Of a stretch of DNA of 64,000 nucleotides, positions 19,529-27,159 are shown piece by piece (position 1 is the stretch's first letter; each line of letters opens with the position of its first letter). The stretch comes from Microbacterium murale. Its GTDB lineage: Bacteria > Actinomycetota > Actinomycetes > Actinomycetales > Microbacteriaceae. The DNA is taken from assembly GCF_014635185.1 (NCBI RefSeq), contig NZ_BMCM01000003.1, positions 481,623-545,622 on the forward strand, in the 5' to 3' direction. A program made the translations under genes and the position numbers. The notes under the pieces were generated by a model. The model searched no databases. It saw nothing but the letters and a program-made list of their open reading frames with translations, and was not told the origin of the DNA.

Positions 19529-19534
19529 TATCCT
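19529..19534 (+). promoter_or_regulatory. -10 hexamer TATCCT for the thioredoxin-like gene
   Basis: TATCCT is followed by six bases, which also read CGGGGA, and the ATG at 19541. Either leaderless or weak Shine-Dalgarno use is possible. Confidence 0.4.
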
Positions 19535-19540
19535 CGGGGA

Positions 19541-19981
19541 ATGTCCGTCTCCGTCGCGCTGGTGATCACCGGCGCCGTACTCGCACTCGCGATCGTGTGC
19601 GGATTCGCTGTGCGTGCACAGGACGGCCGCAGACGCTCCGGTGGGCGACTTCGCGTGCGATCCGGGGACCTCGGCGGCCGATCGCTCGCGGCGACGGCGA
19701 CACTGGTGCAGTTCAGCACCGAACTGTGCGCGCGCTGCCCGCAGGTGCGGCGTCTGCTCGGCCAGATCTCCGGCGAGCACGCCGGAATCGCGCACATCGA
19801 GATCGATCTGACGAATCGCAATGACCTCGCCACCCGCTATCACGTGCTGCAGACGCCGACGACTTTCCTCGTCGACGCGTCCGGGTCGGTGCTCTCGCGT
19901 TGGGGCGGAGTTCCGCACCGACGCACGATCGAAGATGCGCTCGCTCCCGTTCTCACCCTTGAGCCTCAGGAGCAGAAATGA
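19541..19981 (+). CDS. Membrane-anchored thioredoxin-like protein
   Basis: The 146-residue protein has one N-terminal membrane helix (about residues 4-24), a basic stretch, and a thioredoxin domain with a CARC redox motif (C63, C66) and the cis-proline segment LQTPTTFLVD near 107. The unusual CxxC and the single anchor suggest a membrane-bound disulfide reductase facing one side only; which side is not clear. The stop overlaps the start of the DUF4395 gene as ATGA, so the two proteins are co-translated. Confidence 0.83.
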   Translation: MSVSVALVITGAVLALAIVCGFAVRAQDGRRRSGGRLRVRSGDLGGRSLAATATLVQFSTELCARCPQVRRLLGQISGEHAGIAHIEIDLTNRNDLATRYHVLQTPTTFLVDASGSVLSRWGGVPHRRTIEDALAPVLTLEPQEQK

Positions 19982-20544
19982 CCGAACCCGCCGGCATCGA
20001 CCCGCGCGGACCGCGCTTCGCCGCCTCCATCACCGCGACGCTCTTGCTCATCGCTCTGGTGCTGAGCCTGATCGGGATCTCCACGGCACAGGCGAATGCC
20101 GGGTGGTTCGCGTACCAGCCCCTGGCCGATGCCGCCCTCGTGCCCGGCGGCTGGGCGCTCCCCGCCGCCCCTCTGGCGCAGCGCGCCATCGACCCCGGTT
20201 TCCTGCTCGTGGTCGTCATCGCGCTGCTGTTCCTGTGGGGCGTGCTCTCGCCACGCACTGCCCCGTGGGGCGCGCTGTTCCGCCGTGTCGTCCGTCCGCG
20301 CCTCGCTGCGCCCACCGAGTTGGAGGATCCGCGCCCACCGCGCTTCGCGCAAGGCGTCGGCCTCTTCGTGGTCGCCATCGGTCTGGTGCTGCACCTGGCC
20401 GGCGTGCCGTGGGCGCTGCCCGTCGCCGCGGGTGCGGCGTTCATCGCCGCGTTCCTCAATGCCGCGTTCGACTTCTGCCTCGGCTGCCAGATCTATCTGC
20501 TCCTTCAGCGCGCAGGCATCGTCGGCAGAGCGGCTGCCGCCTGA
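19978..20544 (+). CDS. DUF4395 membrane protein
   Basis: A 188-residue protein with about four membrane helices (near 17-37, 70-88, 123-140 and 143-160) and the DUF4395 ending AFDFCLGCQIYLLL, with two cysteines in CLGC. The family often accompanies thioredoxin-like and sulfur-handling genes; its activity is not established. It is coupled to the thioredoxin-like gene by a four-base overlap and followed by an OsmC gene on the same strand, pointing to thiol or peroxide chemistry. Confidence 0.82.
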   Translation: MTEPAGIDPRGPRFAASITATLLLIALVLSLIGISTAQANAGWFAYQPLADAALVPGGWALPAAPLAQRAIDPGFLLVVVIALLFLWGVLSPRTAPWGALFRRVVRPRLAAPTELEDPRPPRFAQGVGLFVVAIGLVLHLAGVPWALPVAAGAAFIAAFLNAAFDFCLGCQIYLLLQRAGIVGRAAAA

Positions 20545-20575
20545 GCCGAAGGTTCCCCACCGGGCTCCTGGTCGA

Positions 20576-20581
20576 TAGGCT
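20576..20581 (+). promoter_or_regulatory. -10 hexamer TAGGCT before the OsmC gene
   Basis: TAGGCT lies 34 bases before the OsmC ATG and would give a short leader containing the GGAGG ribosome-binding site. Confidence 0.4.
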
Positions 20582-20615
20582 GGCCGCACACCCCGCCACG
20601 ACCCTTGGAGGAACC

Positions 20616-21041
20616 ATGCCCGTCACCAGTGAAGCCACCACCACCTGGAACGGTTCCCTGATGGAGGGCTCCGGCAACGTCGCCTTCTCCTCCTCGAACC
20701 TCGGAACCTTCCCGATCAACTGGAAGGCCCGCAGCGAGGGCTCCGACACGACGACCACGCCGGAGGAGCTCATCGCCGCCGCGCACTCGTCGTGCTTCAG
20801 CATGGCGCTCTCCAACGCCCTGGCTGAGAACGGCACCCCGCCGGAGCGCGTCAACACCACGGCATCCGTCACGTTCAAGCCCGGCGTCGGCATCACCGGC
20901 AGCCACCTCAACGTGAACGCGTCCGTTCCGGGTCTGACGCCCGAGAAGTTCCAGGAGATCGCAGAAGGCGCGAAGACCGGCTGCCCGGTATCTCAGGCGC
21001 TGGCCGGCATCGAGATCACCCTCGAGGCGACGCTCGCCTGA
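20616..21041 (+). CDS. OsmC-family peroxiredoxin
   Basis: OsmC/Ohr proteins reduce organic hydroperoxides with a thiol pair. The 141-residue protein has the two reactive cysteines C60 (AHSSCFSMAL) and C123 (KTGCPVSQAL) and the TTPEELIAAAHSSC stretch typical of the OsmC subgroup. A GGAGG site precedes ATG 20616. The electron donor could be the CxxC protein encoded just upstream; that link is inferred from position only. Confidence 0.92.
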   Translation: MPVTSEATTTWNGSLMEGSGNVAFSSSNLGTFPINWKARSEGSDTTTTPEELIAAAHSSCFSMALSNALAENGTPPERVNTTASVTFKPGVGITGSHLNVNASVPGLTPEKFQEIAEGAKTGCPVSQALAGIEITLEATLA

Positions 21042-21051
21042 GGACCTCCGG

Positions 21052-21492
21052 TCAGGCCTTCTGCCTGGCGAGGCGGATCGCCGCACGAATGCTCGCACGA
21101 GCGTCTTTGCGACGACCCGCCGCATCCTGAACCACGCCGAGCCTGTAACGGGCGCGCCAATCGTCGTCCGCGGCATCCGCCTCCGCCGTATAGCGCTGGA
21201 TCAGCGGTTCCGCGTCGCCTTTCGCGATGCGACCGCTCGGCGTGAGCTCGGTCTCCGCCGCCGGCATCCCGCCCTCCGAGTCGAGCCTCGTGCCGAGCCG
21301 CTCCGCCTGCACGCCGAACTGGATCTCGCGCGCGAGCGCCCAGACGCCGATCAGCGGAAGCACGATCAGCGCGACGCCCATGGCGATTCCCACCGGTTCG
21401 CCGCTGGCGATGAGCAGGATCGCCTTCTGCCCCATGAGCACGAAGTAGAGGATCAGCGCCGCGCCGATGAGGGCGACACCGATGCGCGTCAT
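21052..21492 (-). CDS. Membrane protein with TPR-like C terminus
   Basis: A 146-residue protein I do not recognise. It has two membrane helices near residues 4-20 and 25-50. After a polar stretch, residues 100-146 look like one helical tetratricopeptide-type repeat (DDDWRARYRLGVVQDAAGRR). The start overlaps the dapB stop by one base, so it is expressed with dapB. No catalytic motif is visible. Confidence 0.7.
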   Translation of the reverse strand: MTRIGVALIGAALILYFVLMGQKAILLIASGEPVGIAMGVALIVLPLIGVWALAREIQFGVQAERLGTRLDSEGGMPAAETELTPSGRIAKGDAEPLIQRYTAEADAADDDWRARYRLGVVQDAAGRRKDARASIRAAIRLARQKA

Positions 21493-22238
21493 CACGATCG
21501 GGCCCGGATCCCGATGTCGATCATGTTCTCGAGTCCGACGAACACGCCGCGCGCGTCGAGCGCGAACGGCACGGCCAGCCGGATGCCGGGCGCGTAGGCC
21601 TCGGCCGAATCCACCGTTTCGTGGGTGAACGTCAACGACTCGCCTGCGCCGGAGAGGATGATGTCCTGTCGAGCGATCACGCCGGGGCGTCGAAGCGAGT
21701 GGATCGGCACGCTCGCGACCTGCTGCCCACGGGCACGCTGATCCGCGTGCGGGGCGTTGACGGGGCCCTGATCCGCGCGCGCGGCGGCGATGAGCTCTGC
21801 CGTGCGCACCGCGGTGCCGCTCGGCGAATCGGTCTTGGTGTCGCGGTGCGCCTCGACGATCTCCGCGGAGGGGAAGAAGGGTGCGGCGGCCGCAGCCAGT
21901 GCGGAGCCCAGGACAGAGCCGAGCGAGAAGTTCGGGATGAAGACGGCACCGGTCTCCGTCGCGTCGACCAGCGGACGCATGAGCGCGATGCGCTCGGCGG
22001 ACCACCCGGATGTGCCGACCAGGACGTTGATGCCGCGCTCGACCGCTGCGCGCACGACATCGATGCTCACCTGCGGCGTCGATGCGTCCACGACGAGGTC
22101 GGCTCCATCGAGCTCCGACAGGTCACTGGACGAGGTGAGCACGCGAACGACTTCGAAACCCTCGAGGTCGGCGATCACCTGGCCGATGATCGTCCCGAGT
22201 TTGCCGGTTCCGCCGACGAGTGCCACCTGCTTGGTCAT
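21492..22238 (-). CDS. dapB: 4-hydroxy-tetrahydrodipicolinate reductase
   Basis: DapB reduces the DapA product with NAD(P)H. The 248-residue protein has GGTGKLG (9-15) for nucleotide binding, VDASTP near 50, and PSGTA (139-143). The catalytic region reads EAHRDTKTDSPSGTA: H131 and K135 are present, but the second histidine of the usual HH pair is R132. ATG 22238 has both GGAGG and TAGACT suitably placed. It is co-translated with the small membrane protein downstream. Confidence 0.94.
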   Translation of the reverse strand: MTKQVALVGGTGKLGTIIGQVIADLEGFEVVRVLTSSSDLSELDGADLVVDASTPQVSIDVVRAAVERGINVLVGTSGWSAERIALMRPLVDATETGAVFIPNFSLGSVLGSALAAAAAPFFPSAEIVEAHRDTKTDSPSGTAVRTAELIAAARADQGPVNAPHADQRARGQQVASVPIHSLRRPGVIARQDIILSGAGESLTFTHETVDSAEAYAPGIRLAVPFALDARGVFVGLENMIDIGIRARS

Positions 22239-22244
22239 GCCTCC

Positions 22245-22250
22245 AGTCTA
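22245..22250 (-). promoter_or_regulatory. -10 hexamer TAGACT for dapB
   Basis: TAGACT on the minus strand ends six bases before the dapB ATG; the six bases themselves read GGAGGC. Confidence 0.5.
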
Positions 22251-22295
22251 TTCAGCGACTGATCGCCGAGCGGCACTCGGGCACGGCGCGGCGGG

Positions 22296-22301
22296 TAGCG
22301 T
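22296..22301 (+). promoter_or_regulatory. -10 hexamer TAGCGT for the GNAT gene
   Basis: TAGCGT is followed by seven bases and the ATG at 22309, implying leaderless transcription divergent from dapB. Confidence 0.5.
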
Positions 22302-22308
22302 TGAGATC

Positions 22309-22773
22309 ATGCTCGAGTTGCGCCCGACCTCCCCCGCGACAGCCGAATCACACGCGATCCTCTCCGAGTACTTCGCACTGCGTGCGCAGGAGTTCCCCGG
22401 CGGCACGTACACGACCGTGTTCCCGCGCCCGGAGGCGTTCGAGGCTCCAGCGGGCGTCTTCCTGCTGGCCGGCCCCGAAGGTGCACCGGTGGGCTGCGGC
22501 GGCATCCGGCGTCTGGAGGACAGCGATGCGGGCATCCGCTACGAGGTGAAGCACCTCTTCCTGAAGCCGGGGACGCGAGGTCAGGGGTGGGGGCGTGCGA
22601 TCCTGGACGAGCTCGAACGGCGTGCTCGCGAGTGGGATGCCGCGGAGCTCGTGCTCGACACGCACCACACGCTCGAGGCCGCAGGCGGGCTGTACGCCCG
22701 AAGCGGCTTCGCACGGATCGACGCCTACAACGACAACCGGAACGCGACGCGCTGGTATCGCAAGACGCTCTGA
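22309..22773 (+). CDS. GNAT-family N-acetyltransferase
   Basis: A 154-residue GNAT protein. The acetyl-CoA loop is KPGTRGQGWGRAILDELE near residues 84-101, after the KHLFL strand. The C-terminal part AAGGLYARSGF-AYNDN is typical of amino-acid or small-molecule acetyltransferases of the YhbS/RimI-like group. The substrate is unknown. It faces away from dapB and converges with the phosphatase gene. Confidence 0.87.
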   Translation: MLELRPTSPATAESHAILSEYFALRAQEFPGGTYTTVFPRPEAFEAPAGVFLLAGPEGAPVGCGGIRRLEDSDAGIRYEVKHLFLKPGTRGQGWGRAILDELERRAREWDAAELVLDTHHTLEAAGGLYARSGFARIDAYNDNRNATRWYRKTL

Positions 22774-22786
22774 ACCGCGACGCAGT

Positions 22787-23389
22787 TCACACGGGCATCG
22801 GGTCGGGCAGGCCGGTGCGAAGCTCGACCGGCAGATGCGCGAGATCGTTGTGAGTGAGCATCGTCCACGGACGCCCTTGCTTCTGCGCGATGATGCTGAG
22901 TCCGCCGTTGGCCTGGTTCATGGTCATCCATCGCCACGCGGGCGCACCGAGCACTTCGCGGATGAACCATGAGATCACGAAATTATGTGTGATGAGCACT
23001 TCATGCACATCACCCTGCTTGCGAACGAGGAACTCATTCACGGCATCAGCCATCTGAGCGCTGCCGGCCTCGATCTCAGCATCAGTCACGGACCCGAAGA
23101 ACGGCTCGTAGGCCGCAGGGGTCTCCTCGGTCATACCGGTCGGCACGCAGTCGAACAGCAGTGCCGAGGGCTTCGGTGCCACCGCCGGCAAACGCTCGGC
23201 GATCGTCCGTGCTGTCTCGGTCGCGCGGATCAGAGGAGAGTGCCACACCGCATCCAGCGGGAGCCCTGAGAGCCTGTCGGCGATCAATTCCGCCTGGCGC
23301 ACACCCCGAGGCGAGAGGGGGCCGTCATCGAGTCCGTGTTCCGCGTCCTGTTGTTCACCATGTCTGACCAGGTAGAGGTAATGCGTCAA
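22787..23389 (-). CDS. Histidine phosphatase-family protein
   Basis: A phosphoglycerate-mutase-like phosphatase of 200 residues. RHGE is at 9-12 with the phosphate-accepting H10, the second catalytic histidine is in LITHNFV near residue 130, and SPLIRATET carries the phosphate-pocket arginine. The substrate is unknown. The gene begins with TTG at 23389; no strong ribosome-binding site is visible, so the start could lie elsewhere by a few codons. Confidence 0.86.
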   Translation of the reverse strand: MTHYLYLVRHGEQQDAEHGLDDGPLSPRGVRQAELIADRLSGLPLDAVWHSPLIRATETARTIAERLPAVAPKPSALLFDCVPTGMTEETPAAYEPFFGSVTDAEIEAGSAQMADAVNEFLVRKQGDVHEVLITHNFVISWFIREVLGAPAWRWMTMNQANGGLSIIAQKQGRPWTMLTHNDLAHLPVELRTGLPDPMPV

Positions 23390-23479
23390 GACCCACTCGC
23401 TTCGTCGTCGTTGGCTTTCGCCCAGGCGTCATTCCACCCTATGTCACCCCTGTGACAAGCGGTTACGAATCGCCATGCG

Positions 23480-24514
23480 TCAGTTCCCGGCGCGCGTGAG
23501 ATCGGCGATCTGCGTGCGCGACAGGGTGATGCCGGCACCCTGCATGAGCTCCTCGACGTGCTGCGTCGCGAACGTGTTGACGATGGGGGCGGCGATCGTG
23601 CGCTGCGCGAGCAGCCAGGCGATCGAGACGGCAGCGACCGGGGCTGAGATCTCGGTCGCGACCTGGTCGAGTGCGCGAAGGATCCGGATGCCGCGACGAT
23701 TCAGGTGTCCGCGCAGCTGCTCCCCGCGTACGCCCTGCGACATCAGCGCCTTGCTGCGGTGCCGACCGGAGAGGAAGCCGTGCTCCAGCGCGTGAGAAGG
23801 GGTCACTGCCAGGCTCTGCGCTCCGGCCACCAGCCGAAGGTCGCCCTCGAACGTCTGCCGCCGGATCAGGTTGTACGGCTCGTCGAGCACTTCGATGCGC
23901 GGGTAGCCGGCGGCGGCGAGGATCCGCGCCTCGACCAGTCGCTCTGGTGCGAAGCCGAAGGCGCCGACCGCGCTGATCTTGCCCGCGTCGCGCAGCCACT
24001 CGACCGTGGCCAGCGTGTCTTCCAGATTCGTCTGCTGATCGAGGGTCGCATCGAGGTGCAGCACATCGATCCGCTCCGCCCCGAGTCGGGTGAGTGAACC
24101 TTCGACCGCGCGCACGAGGTTCACGGAGCCGAGGCCCGGGTTGTCGGCGTGCGAGCCGATGCGCACGCTCAGCAGCGTGCGCTCCCGATGGCCGCGCGAA
24201 TGCAGCCACTGTCCGATGATGTGCTCACTGCGACCGCCGGAGAAGCCGTCTGCCGTATGGATCGCGTTGCCGCCGAACTCGACATACCGATCGAGGATCG
24301 CATGGCTCGTCTCGAGGTCGACATTCCACCCGAACTCGGCTGCGCCCAGCATGAGCGGGAACGTCTCCAGGCCGGTCTCGCCGAGCGGAACGCGGATGCT
24401 CTCGCCGATTCCCGGACCGACCACGGGGATCGGCGCGGACGGATGCACGAGCGAATGCTCCTGCATGCTCGCCTGCTGATCGGCAGCGCCTGCGCTGAAC
24501 AGTCGCATCCTCAT
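23480..24514 (-). CDS. Aldo/keto reductase
   Basis: A 344-residue NADPH-dependent aldo/keto reductase. The barrel segments are visible: GNAIHTADGFSGGRSE with the catalytic aspartate region, LGAERIDVLHLDATLD, ISAVGAFGF, and a C-terminal cofactor-binding part APIVNTFATQHVEEL. The tyrosine usually found about five residues after the catalytic aspartate is replaced by phenylalanine or serine in DGFSGG, so activity should not be assumed. ATG 24514 has GGGGG close by; 24508 is an alternative. Confidence 0.84.
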   Translation of the reverse strand: MRMRLFSAGAADQQASMQEHSLVHPSAPIPVVGPGIGESIRVPLGETGLETFPLMLGAAEFGWNVDLETSHAILDRYVEFGGNAIHTADGFSGGRSEHIIGQWLHSRGHRERTLLSVRIGSHADNPGLGSVNLVRAVEGSLTRLGAERIDVLHLDATLDQQTNLEDTLATVEWLRDAGKISAVGAFGFAPERLVEARILAAAGYPRIEVLDEPYNLIRRQTFEGDLRLVAGAQSLAVTPSHALEHGFLSGRHRSKALMSQGVRGEQLRGHLNRRGIRILRALDQVATEISAPVAAVSIAWLLAQRTIAAPIVNTFATQHVEELMQGAGITLSRTQIADLTRAGN

Positions 24515-24630
24515 CACCCCCGCACATGTCCAGTACCTACGAACTGCGTGATCTGTGTGCACCCCCCGGTGCGTAGTTCGAGAGTAAGCGACGTCGGAGA
24601 CGACTCCGACCATTGGCGGTAACGCTCGGC

Positions 24631-24648
24631 AAACTTTACATAACGTTT
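24631..24648. promoter_or_regulatory. AT-rich imperfect palindrome upstream of the aldo/keto reductase
   Basis: AAACTTTACATAACGTTT has 12 of 18 positions symmetric, unusual in this GC-rich sequence. A 7-bp hairpin GTCGGAG-ACGA-CTCCGAC lies at 24593-24610. They may form a regulator site or promoter for the aldo/keto reductase gene. Confidence 0.3.
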
Positions 24649-24668
24649 CGATCACATCAGATACGAAG

Positions 24669-24709
24669 AAGGCCCGGATCCCGCTCACATGGAGCGGAAT
24701 CCGGGCCTT
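24669..24709 (-). terminator. Terminator after pnp
   Basis: A stem of about 17 bp (AAGGCCCGGAT-C-CCGCTC against GAGCGG-A-ATCCGGGCCTT) with one mismatch and a five-base loop, 11 bases after the pnp stop on the minus strand. Confidence 0.85.
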
Positions 24710-24720
24710 GTCCGTGTGGC

Positions 24721-27012
24721 TTACGCCTCGGCGGTCTCCGCCTCGGGCGCGGCTTCAGCAGCCGGCGCGGCCTCAGCGGCAGCGTCATCGAGGACGGGCT
24801 CGAGCGACAGCTTGCCACGGTCGTCGATCTTCGTGATCTTCACGAGGATCTTCTGGCCGACCGAGAGCACGTCGTCGACGTTCTCGACGCGCTTGCCACC
24901 CGCGAGCTTGCGCACCTCGGTGACGTGCAGCAGGCCGTCCTTGCCTGGCAGCAGCGAGATGAACGCGCCGAACGACGCGATCTTCACGACCGTGCCGAGG
25001 AACTGCTCGCCGATCTCAGGGTTGGTCGGGTTCGCGATCGCGTTGACCTGGGCACGAGCAGCCTCGGCCGACGGTCCGTCGACTGCACCGATGTAGACGG
25101 TGCCGTCCTCCTCGATGGAGATCTGCGCGCCCGTCTCGTCCTGGATCGCGTTGATCGTCTTGCCCTTCGGGCCGATCAGCTCGCCGATCTTGTCGACGGG
25201 GATCTGCACGCTGATGACGCGAGGCGCGGTGGGCGCCATCTCGTCGGGAGCGTCGATCGCCGCGTTCAGAACGCCGAGGATCGTCAGACGCGCATCGCGG
25301 GCCTGAGTCAGCGCACCGGTGAGCACGTCGGACGGGAGTCCGTCGAGCTTCGTGTCGAGCTGGATCGCCGTGATGAACTCGCTGGTGCCTGCCACCTTGA
25401 AGTCCATGTCGCCGAGAGCGTCTTCTGCACCGAGGATGTCGGTGAGAGCCGCGTAGCGCGTCTGGCCGTCAACCTCGTCGGAGACCAGGCCCATGGCGAT
25501 ACCGGCGACGGCTGCGCGCAGCGGCACACCCGCGTTCAGCAGCGACAGAGTCGATGCGCAGACGGAACCCATCGACGTCGAACCGTTGGAGCTGAGAGCC
25601 TCAGAGACCTGACGGATCGCGTACGGGAACTCCTCGCGGCTCGGCAGAACCGGCATGAGGGCGCGCTCGGCGAGGAAGCCGTGCCCGATCTCGCGACGCT
25701 TCGGCGAACCGACGCGGCCGGTCTCACCGGTCGAGTAGGGCGGGAAGTTGTAGTGGTGCATGTACCGCTTGCTCGTCGTCGGGGACAGCGAGTCGATCTG
25801 CTGCTCCATCTTGAGCATGTTCAGCGTGGTGACACCCATGATCTGGGTCTCTCCGCGCTGGAAGATCGCCGAACCGTGAACACGCGGGATGACCTGCACC
25901 TCGGCGTCCAGCGGACGGATGTCGGCCAGGCCACGGCCGTCCATGCGGACGCCCTCGGCCAAGACGCGGCCACGGACGATCTTCTTCGTCAGCGACTTGT
26001 ACGCCCCGGAGACCTCACCGGCAGCAGATGCGGGCAGGGTGCCGGCCTCGACTGCGGCAGCGACCTCGGCCTTGACGCGGTCCTTGACCTCGTCATCGGC
26101 GCTCTGGCGTTCCTGCTTGTCGGCGATCAGGTAGACCTTCTCGAGATCGGCCGTCGCGGATGCGGCGATGAAGTCGTAGGTCCCCTGCTCGTACGCCGGG
26201 AAGACCGGGTAGACGCCCGGAGCCTTCGAGGAGTGCGATGCCATCTCGGCCTGAGCCTCGACGAGCTGCTTGAGGAACGGCTTCGCGGCCTCGAGACCGC
26301 CGGCGACGACCTCTTCGTTCGGCTTGACAGCGCCGGCCTTGATGAGGTTCCAGCTGTTCTCGGTTGCCTCTGCCTCGACCATCATGATCGCGACGTCTTC
26401 GGAGCCGTCGGACTTCTTGACGACACGACCGGCGACCATCAGGTCGAACACGGCTTCTGCGACCTGAGCCTCGTTCGGGAACGCGACCCACTGGTCGGCG
26501 TTCTCGCCCTGGCCGGGGATGAGCGCGAGGCGCACACCGGCGATGGGGCCGGAGAACGGCAGACCCGAGATCTGCGTCGAGGCGGATGCCGCGTTGATCG
26601 CCAGTGCGTCGTAGTACTCGCCGGGAGCGATCGACAGCACGGTGATGACGACCTGGACCTCGTTGCGGAGGCCATCGACGAACGACGGACGCAGCGGACG
26701 GTCGATCAGACGGCACACCAGGATCGCCTCGGTGGAGGGACGACCCTCGCGACGGAAGAACGAACCGGGGATCTTGCCTGCTGCGTACGAACGCTCTTCG
26801 ACGTCGACGGTCAGCGGGAAGAAGTCGAATCCTTCGCGCGGGTGCTTGCCTGCGCTGGTGGCGGAGAGAATCATCGTCTCTCCGTCGAGGTATGCCGCAA
26901 CCGAACCCTGCGCCTGCTGAGCGAGGCGGCCGGTTTCGAAGCGGATGGTGCGGGTGCCGAAGCGGCCGTTGTCAAGAACGGCCTCGGCGGCAGTGATTTC
27001 AGGACCTTCCAA
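24721..27012 (-). CDS. pnp: Polyribonucleotide nucleotidyltransferase
   Basis: PNPase degrades RNA 3'-5' phosphorolytically and can add tails. The 763-residue protein has two RNase PH domains (about 10-230 and 350-560), with the active-site region [10 protein letters not shown] in the second, then KH ([18 protein letters not shown]) and S1 ([24 protein letters not shown]) domains. The tail is Ala/Glu-rich. TTG at 27012 is chosen as start because AAGGAG lies seven bases before it. rpsO, its usual upstream neighbour, is 12 kb away. Confidence 0.97.
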   Translation of the reverse strand: MEGPEITAAEAVLDNGRFGTRTIRFETGRLAQQAQGSVAAYLDGETMILSATSAGKHPREGFDFFPLTVDVEERSYAAGKIPGSFFRREGRPSTEAILVCRLIDRPLRPSFVDGLRNEVQVVITVLSIAPGEYYDALAINAASASTQISGLPFSGPIAGVRLALIPGQGENADQWVAFPNEAQVAEAVFDLMVAGRVVKKSDGSEDVAIMMVEAEATENSWNLIKAGAVKPNEEVVAGGLEAAKPFLKQLVEAQAEMASHSSKAPGVYPVFPAYEQGTYDFIAASATADLEKVYLIADKQERQSADDEVKDRVKAEVAAAVEAGTLPASAAGEVSGAYKSLTKKIVRGRVLAEGVRMDGRGLADIRPLDAEVQVIPRVHGSAIFQRGETQIMGVTTLNMLKMEQQIDSLSPTTSKRYMHHYNFPPYSTGETGRVGSPKRREIGHGFLAERALMPVLPSREEFPYAIRQVSEALSSNGSTSMGSVCASTLSLLNAGVPLRAAVAGIAMGLVSDEVDGQTRYAALTDILGAEDALGDMDFKVAGTSEFITAIQLDTKLDGLPSDVLTGALTQARDARLTILGVLNAAIDAPDEMAPTAPRVISVQIPVDKIGELIGPKGKTINAIQDETGAQISIEEDGTVYIGAVDGPSAEAARAQVNAIANPTNPEIGEQFLGTVVKIASFGAFISLLPGKDGLLHVTEVRKLAGGKRVENVDDVLSVGQKILVKITKIDDRGKLSLEPVLDDAAAEAAPAAEAAPEAETAEA

Positions 27013-27159
27013 GAGGTCTCTCCTTCTTTGTTTAGACTCGTCCGTCCGTGTGACGGGCGAGATCATACGTCAGCGCGCACAGTGCGGCGCGCGAACTGCA
27101 CACAGCAGTCCCGTCCCAGCCTACCAGCGCATGCAGAATTCGCGGATGACCTGGGCGCC

